Below are positions 33,148-37,789 of a DNA stretch of 37,789 bases, one piece after another (positions within the stretch are counted from its first letter, which is position 1; each line of letters begins with the position of its first letter). The notes under the pieces are model-generated. The model was not told the DNA's origin and did not search any database. It saw only the letters and a program-made list of their open reading frames with translations. The translations under genes were made by a program, and so were the position numbers. Location of the stretch: assembly GCF_008017455.1 (NCBI RefSeq), contig NZ_VRTY01000061.1, forward strand, positions 1 through 37,789, written 5' to 3'. The DNA comes from Pontibacter qinzhouensis (GTDB lineage Bacteria > Bacteroidota > Bacteroidia > Cytophagales > Hymenobacteraceae).

Positions 33148-33227
33148 TTTGTTATAAGACATAAGTATCAGGATACAAGACTCAGGACTTTCTGAGTTGT
33201 TAAGTCTGATGATTATGTAATAATATT

Positions 33228-33275
33228 AAGAACCGGCCCGTTTGCTTCTTAGAGCAGGCGGCCCGGTTCTTTTTC
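33228..33275 (+). terminator. Rho-independent terminator after rho
   Basis: AAGAACCGGCCCG pairs with GGCCCGGTTCTT (one bulge) and is followed by TTTTCTTT. It lies 80 nt after the rho stop codon. Confidence 0.88.
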
Positions 33276-33300
33276 TTTATAAGAAAACTACTCACATCTA

Positions 33301-33330
33301 AATTATTCTAATGATATTGGCCTTCCAAAG
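33301..33330 (-). repeat. Dispersed bipartite element, copy 11
   Basis: Minus orientation: AATTATTCTAATGATATTGG then CCTTCCAAAG. Both halves are recognisable but altered. It lies in the convergent gap after rho. Confidence 0.75.
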
Positions 33331-33357
33331 CTAAAATCTCATTTTAGAGTCAAGGGT

Positions 33358-33831
33358 TTAGCGCCAGAATGAATGGGCGGGGTGGGCAAGCAGGTAAAAT
33401 ACATAGCTGGCGACGATGCCAAACACGGTGTGCGCAAAAATTAGCGACAGCAGAAAAGGGCGCAGCGCTATGAGCGGAGGTTGTGGGTGCAGCATAAAAT
33501 AAAAATACCAGCCAGCCATGGCCAGTAGACCATGCCCCAGGCCAAGTAAAAACCCCCAGGCAGCAGTTGGCGCTCCTACACCAGAGTCCCAGAGCGCCAG
33601 ATACCCGATGGCGAACAAAATACCAATGGCATAATGCACCACTGTGCCTGTTACTGAAGCCCTGATGCTGCCGGAGAGGCTGCCATCAGGTTGCGTCTGG
33701 TTGGTAAGCATGGTGCCCAGAATCTTAATCATTTTCATAACCCGCTTCGTCAGGACCGTGAGCAGGTACATAAAAGCGGTCATGGCGGCGGTGGCGGCAA
33801 GGCCTGCCAAAGAAATGTACAGCAGTTTCAT
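33358..33831 (-). CDS. Small integral membrane protein of unknown function
   Basis: 157 residues with about four membrane segments: AGLAATAAMTAFMYLLTVL (near 8-27), VVHYAIGILFAIGYLALW (near 64-81), WGFLLGLGHGLLAMAGWYFYFML (near 92-114) and LLSLIFAHTVFGIVASYVFYLL (near 127-148). The short polar loop NQTQPDGSLSGS lies between segments 1 and 2. No family recognised. It follows the UbiA gene by 79 nt on the same strand and may share its transcript. Confidence 0.75.
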   Translation of the reverse strand: MKLLYISLAGLAATAAMTAFMYLLTVLTKRVMKMIKILGTMLTNQTQPDGSLSGSIRASVTGTVVHYAIGILFAIGYLALWDSGVGAPTAAWGFLLGLGHGLLAMAGWYFYFMLHPQPPLIALRPFLLSLIFAHTVFGIVASYVFYLLAHPAHSFWR

Positions 33832-33910
33832 GGTATATAGAGGTAAGGGTATAACATCATCTATAAGTTACTACGCGAAAATCTGCCGGGAAATAAAAAA
33901 CCTTTCGGTA

Positions 33911-34837
33911 TCAGAAAAACGTGTGGACTACTATGATGGAAATAAAGGCCAGACTGATACAGAGAGAGGATATTTTGTTCATCTGCATAGTGTTCTTGTA
34001 ATTTGCTTCGCTACGGTTTTTATACACACGAAGTACCCAACTTAGAAAGAAATAAACGATGGGCCCTGTACAGAGCAGAAAAATAACGATATTCTGAATC
34101 TGCCCGGCCAGCAGGTACAGCGAGAGGAGCAGGGTAGTGCCGGTAAGCAGACTCACTGCCGCAAATAGGAATGTGCCCTTTATGCCGAGTAGCAGGCTCA
34201 GTGTTTTATCGCCACGATGGGCATCTTCTTCGTGCTGGTATACCTGGGTGAGGGGGTAGGAGCCGCACAGGAAAAGGGTGCTTACCACGGCATACCAACT
34301 GTTCGGAGTTTGCAGCACCTCCTCCACCGAAAATCCCAGCCCTACCTGCACCATGGCGTACGTAAACGCCCCCTGAAACACTGTAACAACTGCCGTACTC
34401 AGCAACGGGTATTTTTTAAGTCGCACCGAATCGTTGCTATATGCCTTTGAAACCAGCAAATAGGCTGCCACCAAGGCTCCAAACAACGGCGATAGCCAGA
34501 CTGCCAACGCCACAGCTAGTACATCAAAAAGAATGACCAGGTAAAAAAGCTCGCGTGTTACTTTGGGTGGCCGCTCAAGGCCACCAATGCTGCCTTCATC
34601 GCGGTCGCAGTAAGAGTTGTAGCCATTGCTGGCAGGGTAAACCAACACATGCAGCACCAGAAAAACAGCCACTGCCCTCCAAAGGTCGTACCCTGTAACC
34701 GTACTCAGCGCGAACCAGTAAATAGGCATCAGGTAAGCCGAAAACGGAATCCGCATAAGGGTTAGCGCACTGCTATAGCCCGAGCGGGTAGCAGGCAATG
34801 TTGCTGCTGCTTTTGTAGCGTGGTCTGATGACGGCAT
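33911..34837 (-). CDS. UbiA-family prenyltransferase
   Basis: 308-residue inner-membrane enzyme with about eight or nine helices. The first Asp-rich motif is ASNGYNSYCDRDEGS (Asn74, Asp78), the second YQHEEDAHRGDKTL with DxxxD; both hold Mg2+ and the prenyl diphosphate. The family transfers isoprenoid chains to quinone precursors, heme or other aromatics. The motifs differ in detail from MenA and CtaB/COX10, so I do not name the substrate. Confidence 0.88.
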   Translation of the reverse strand: MPSSDHATKAAATLPATRSGYSSALTLMRIPFSAYLMPIYWFALSTVTGYDLWRAVAVFLVLHVLVYPASNGYNSYCDRDEGSIGGLERPPKVTRELFYLVILFDVLAVALAVWLSPLFGALVAAYLLVSKAYSNDSVRLKKYPLLSTAVVTVFQGAFTYAMVQVGLGFSVEEVLQTPNSWYAVVSTLFLCGSYPLTQVYQHEEDAHRGDKTLSLLLGIKGTFLFAAVSLLTGTTLLLSLYLLAGQIQNIVIFLLCTGPIVYFFLSWVLRVYKNRSEANYKNTMQMNKISSLCISLAFISIIVVHTFF

Positions 34838-34948
34838 GTTCAGGCTTAAATATGGTTATAGGCTTTTTCTGGTCTACGTCATATTCCGAAAGTTGATTAT
34901 AGCATACTTTACCTTTCTTGAAAATCGATTATAAAGTGTCCGGTTATA

Positions 34949-34987
34949 AACAAAGAAGCCCTTCCGGCTAGGAAGGGCTTCTTTGTT
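34949..34987. terminator. Bidirectional terminator between desaturase and UbiA genes
   Basis: A 17-bp perfect stem, AACAAAGAAGCCCTTCC against GGAAGGGCTTCTTTGTT, has a 5-nt loop. Its right arm runs into the stop codon of the desaturase gene (34987-34989). It is well placed to end the desaturase transcript. Confidence 0.92.
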
Positions 34988-35748
34988 TATGCTGCTGCTT
35001 TTGATTTTTTACTGGTTTCCTTTACAGGCTTCAGTTTAATGATGTTGAGCTTGTTCAGTGTCCAGATAACTGGCCAGGTTGGATCAACTTCCCACCACTT
35101 CACCCCGAAGTTTACACGGTTTGGCAGTTTGTGGTGGTTGTTCTGGAACAGTTCGCCACCTGTCAGGAAATCGAAGAAAAGCGAGTTTCTGGATTTGTCA
35201 TTGTTATCGAAGTTCTGATAGCCGTACTTGTGGCCGCTCCAGTTTACGATAGCGCCGTGTACCGGGCCCATCAGGAAATGGATTGGCAGTAAGAGGTACA
35301 TCCACCATTGGGTAGCAAAGTTTATGTAGAACAGCACATAGAAGGTGCCCCAGAAAATGCGGGAATACCAAGTATCGCCAATTTTATCGACAAACCCCCA
35401 TACCGGGTAGTCACCGTCAAAGCGACGTTCTGGCTCCACACGGTTATTGAGTACGTTGTTGTAAATTTCCTTCGTCTTCCACATCATGGTAAATGCATTG
35501 TTGGAGAAGTGAGGAGAGTGTGGGTCCTGTTCTGTATCGGAGAAGGCATGGTGCATGCGGTGTAGTATAGCATACGCTCTTGGCGACAGGAACGAAGATC
35601 CTTGGGCAATATAAGTGAGCAGGTAGAACGCTTTTTCCCAGAAGGGAGCCATCGTAAACATTTTGTGGGCAGAGTACCGGTGCAGGTAAAACGTCTGAAC
35701 AAACAGAGAGAGGTACCAGTGTACCACAAAGAAAATGAGAATTGCCAT
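34987..35748 (-). CDS. Acyl-lipid/acyl-CoA fatty acid desaturase
   Basis: 253-residue membrane di-iron desaturase that introduces a cis double bond into fatty acyl chains. The three histidine boxes are HRYSAH (23-28), HRMHH (63-67) and QNNHH near 185, the last with the usual Gln-for-His start of the delta-9 group. Two hydrophobic hairpins (LIFFVVHWYLSLFVQ; FYVLFYINFATQWWMYLLLPIHFL) fit the family fold. A lysine-rich tail (KPVKETSKKSKAAA) ends the protein. Expression may be controlled through a palindrome over its -7 box. Role: membrane fluidity. Confidence 0.94.
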   Translation of the reverse strand: MAILIFFVVHWYLSLFVQTFYLHRYSAHKMFTMAPFWEKAFYLLTYIAQGSSFLSPRAYAILHRMHHAFSDTEQDPHSPHFSNNAFTMMWKTKEIYNNVLNNRVEPERRFDGDYPVWGFVDKIGDTWYSRIFWGTFYVLFYINFATQWWMYLLLPIHFLMGPVHGAIVNWSGHKYGYQNFDNNDKSRNSLFFDFLTGGELFQNNHHKLPNRVNFGVKWWEVDPTWPVIWTLNKLNIIKLKPVKETSKKSKAAA

Positions 35749-35803
35749 TATTTAAAATTAGGTCTATGAAATGCAGATTTTATTAGGATACGATGCTCCG
35801 TAG

Positions 35804-35819
35804 GTTGCAAATTTACAAC
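35804..35819 (-). promoter_or_regulatory. Desaturase promoter -7 box inside a near-perfect palindrome
   Basis: On the minus strand TAAATTTG (35815-35808) fits TAnnTTTG exactly. It lies in GTTGTAAATTTGCAAC, a 16-bp palindrome with a single mismatched pair. A protein bound there would block RNA polymerase directly. The leader to the ATG at 35748 would be about 50 nt. Operator function is inference. Confidence 0.6.
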
Positions 35820-35904
35820 ACGTTTTTTTAAGTTAAATATTCTGGGGGCAATAAAAGTTCAGAAAGTGACGAAAATCATTTTCTGAATGAGGGAGGTACA
35901 GTAG

Positions 35905-36582
35905 CTATTGCAGGGCTCTGAACGGTGCCCAAATAGGGGCTTTTGGTGGTGGAGCAATCACTTTTACCTCTGACTTAAGTGTTGGGTGCTCAAAAACCAG
36001 CTGGCGGGCGTGCAGTGCAATACTTTTGTCTGGTAAAGGCTGTTTTGCACCGTATTTCAGGTCCCCGATAATAGAACAGCGCATAGAGGCCAGCTGTACG
36101 CGTATCTGGTGCGGCCGGCCGGTAATCGGGTACACCTCTAGCAGGTACTTCTCGTCCTGGTGGCTCCGCATCTTATACGAAAGTTCGGAGCGCTGGCCGG
36201 CTGGGTTTTCTTTGGCAAAGGCTTTGGTTACGTTCTTTTCACTGTCTTTTACGAGCCAGTGTACTAGTGTCTGGCTCTCCTGTGGCGGCCGGTTTTGCAC
36301 CAGCGCCCAGTATGTTTTCTGCATTTTTTTGCTTTTGAACATTTCGTTCATGCGAGCCAGCGCCTTCGAGGTTTTGGCCAGCAGCACCACGCCACTCACA
36401 GGCCGGTCGAGGCGGTGCACCACGCCGATGAATACATTGCCTGGTTTATTGTATTTCTCCCTGATGTACTCCCTTGCTACCTCCGCCAGCGGCACATCAC
36501 CTGTCTCATCGCCATGTACCAGCAAACCAGCCGGTTTATTGACTATCAGCAGGTGATTATCTTCATAAAGTACATCCAGCAT
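35905..36582 (-). CDS. RluA-family pseudouridine synthase
   Basis: 225 residues, catalytic domain only, without the N-terminal S4 domain of RluC/RluD. The catalytic Asp59 is in VVHRLDRPVSGV. The start VLYEDNHLLIVNKPAGLLVH and the segment GRPHQIRVQLASM with IIGDLKYG are typical. The target is rRNA or tRNA uridine; absence of S4 recalls RluA/TruC, but the exact site cannot be told. Single gene on the minus strand. Confidence 0.93.
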   Translation of the reverse strand: MLDVLYEDNHLLIVNKPAGLLVHGDETGDVPLAEVAREYIREKYNKPGNVFIGVVHRLDRPVSGVVLLAKTSKALARMNEMFKSKKMQKTYWALVQNRPPQESQTLVHWLVKDSEKNVTKAFAKENPAGQRSELSYKMRSHQDEKYLLEVYPITGRPHQIRVQLASMRCSIIGDLKYGAKQPLPDKSIALHARQLVFEHPTLKSEVKVIAPPPKAPIWAPFRALQ

Positions 36583-36648
36583 AGGAAGTTGTTTTTTCTA
36601 TAGCAAAAACTCAAATATCCAGACCCTTGAGCTATTTTATGCATTTTA

Positions 36649-36680
36649 CCTTCGGAAGGCCCTTTTCATTCGAATAATTA
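36649..36680 (+). repeat. Dispersed bipartite element, copy 12
   Basis: CCTTCGGAAGG then CCCTTTTCATTCGAATAATT. Intact palindrome, and the right half also holds TTCGAA. It lies between panB and the RluA-type gene. Confidence 0.9.
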
Positions 36681-36691
36681 CAGGCTGCGCC

Positions 36692-36710
36692 AAATTCAAA
36701 ATTAGAAATT
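36692..36710 (-). repeat. 19-mer shared with the other end of the window
   Basis: AAATTCAAAATTAGAAATT is the exact reverse complement of 362-380. Both copies also have GGCGCAGC on the same side (388-395; reversed at 36684-36691), directly adjacent here and after 7 nt there. Confidence 0.65.
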
Positions 36711-36756
36711 ATGGAATGCTCAGGGAACAGCTTGTGCCAGTAAAAGCCGTGTGTCT

Positions 36757-37575
36757 TTAATAAGCTTCTTTTTCGGTTGGGAAATCCTTGCTTTTAACGT
36801 CTGCGATATAATTAGAAACGGCATCCGTCATAATGGTGTGCAGGTCGGCGTAGCGCCTCAGGAAACGTGGCTTAAACTCTTTGTTGATGCCCAGCATATC
36901 GTGCACCACCAGTACCTGCCCGTCTACGTGTGGTCCGGCACCAATACCGATAATCGGGATATGAAGTTTTTCGGCCACTTTACGGGCCAGCTCCGATGGT
37001 ATTTTTTCGAGTACAATGGCAAAGCAACCCAGTTCCTGCAGCAGCTGTGCATCGTCTATCAGTTTCTGAGCTTCTACGTCTTCTTTGGCGCGCACACTGT
37101 AGGTGCCAAATTTGTAAATAGACTGTGGCGTTAGCCCCAGGTGCCCCATTACCGGCACGCCGGCACTTAAAATACGCGTAACCGATTCTTTTATCTCAGC
37201 ACCACCTTCCAGCTTCACACCATGCCCGCCAGATTCCTTCATAATTCGGATGGCAGAGCGCAGGGCTTCGGAGGAGTTGCCCTGGTAAGAGCCAAACGGC
37301 AAATCGACGACCACGAAAGCCCTTTTCACGCCTCTGACCACCGATGCCGCATGGTAAATCATCTGGTCGAGTGTAATGGGCAAGGTTGTTTCGTGTCCGG
37401 CCATTACGTTAGAGGCAGAATCTCCTACCAATAGCACATCTACTCCTGCTGCATCCAGAATGGTCGCCATCGAGAAATCGTAGGCAGTAAGCATAGAGAT
37501 TTTCTCGCCACGCTCTTTCATGTTCTGAAGTTGGTGGGTAGTTATAATTTTTGCCTCACTTTTATGAACTGACAT
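36757..37575 (-). CDS. panB: 3-methyl-2-oxobutanoate hydroxymethyltransferase (PanB)
   Basis: First step of pantothenate synthesis: adds a hydroxymethyl group from methylene-tetrahydrofolate to 2-oxoisovalerate to give ketopantoate. 272 residues, TIM barrel. Mg2+ ligands are probably Asp52 (VGDSASNV) and Asp91 (VVDLPFGSY), with Glu123 (VKLEGG) near the metal and the catalytic Glu in IVLEKIP. GIGAGPHVDGQVLVVHDMLG is the usual C-terminal signature. No panC or panD is adjacent. Confidence 0.97.
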   Translation of the reverse strand: MSVHKSEAKIITTHQLQNMKERGEKISMLTAYDFSMATILDAAGVDVLLVGDSASNVMAGHETTLPITLDQMIYHAASVVRGVKRAFVVVDLPFGSYQGNSSEALRSAIRIMKESGGHGVKLEGGAEIKESVTRILSAGVPVMGHLGLTPQSIYKFGTYSVRAKEDVEAQKLIDDAQLLQELGCFAIVLEKIPSELARKVAEKLHIPIIGIGAGPHVDGQVLVVHDMLGINKEFKPRFLRRYADLHTIMTDAVSNYIADVKSKDFPTEKEAY

Positions 37576-37789
37576 AATTTTACCTGTTTTTGATGCTGTA
37601 AATGTAAAAAAATCTGAGAGCTTGTTTGGCTTTTTTTTGCAAAATAGAAAGCGCTGGAAGCTGTTGCCAATGCGCCTGTATGGAAACAGCCTGATTAAAA
37701 TAATGTTTAAACTTTAAATTCATTAGTGTCCAACTATAACTAAAACATATTCAGCTGGTTAGAATTATTATCACCTGGTTTTTGTAATT
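37576..37789. other. Upstream region of panB to window end
   Basis: AT-rich, with TACATTTA at 37606-37599 on the minus strand as a one-mismatch -7 box for panB. No gene is seen before the window ends. Confidence 0.35.

Overview
The window looks like chromosomal DNA of a member of the Bacteroidota, most likely order Cytophagales and perhaps a Pontibacter/Hymenobacter-like bacterium. The reasons are the protein families (Rho with a long N/Q/R-rich insertion, secreted proteins with short Leu-rich signals, an OmpA protein with TSP3 repeats, an acyl desaturase), several exact TAnnTTTG -7 promoter boxes, and the near absence of Shine-Dalgarno sequences. The placement is inferred by reading protein sequences; no search was run. 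The content is almost all core metabolism and housekeeping. I see no phage, insertion sequence, CRISPR array, tRNA or rRNA.

Layout. 1-396 is a gene-free tract with a row of hairpins. 397-7283 is a complete minus-strand thiamine unit: promoter, TPP riboswitch, thiS, thiC, thiE, thiG, thiH and a ThiF/MoeB-rhodanese fusion. It covers the HMP-phosphate branch (ThiC), the thiazole branch (ThiS, ThiF, ThiG, ThiH) and the joining step (ThiE); no thiD lies here. 7584-8927 is an MFS exporter, convergent with a large LysM/lytic transglycosylase protein (9106-11661). 12210-15415 is a minus-strand run of glycosyltransferase, M16 peptidase and O-methyltransferase. 15616-18770 holds a PepP-type aminopeptidase and the OmpA-like protein. 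19217-20722 is pyrR-pyrB. 20900-24128 carries poorly characterised secreted proteins and an EVE-domain protein. 24468-27215 has a PolX/PHP protein and a family 9 glycosyltransferase. 27527-28978 is a TraB/GumN-type gene followed by a broken ECF sigma factor gene. 29111-33147 has a small unknown gene, serS and rho. 33358-37575 has a membrane protein, a UbiA-family prenyltransferase, a fatty acid desaturase, an RluA-type pseudouridine synthase and panB.

The most unusual structure is in the spaces between genes. A bipartite element of about 30 bp (palindrome CCTTCnGAAGG followed by TTTTCATnTGAATAATT) occurs about twelve times, in both orientations and only outside genes. At least three further short repeat families share these gaps, one of them seen only inside the thi operon. 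Other points to check are a PolX whose polymerase carboxylates are replaced while its PHP site is intact, the decayed sigma factor, a near-perfect palindrome over the desaturase promoter, and the disordered insertion in Rho.
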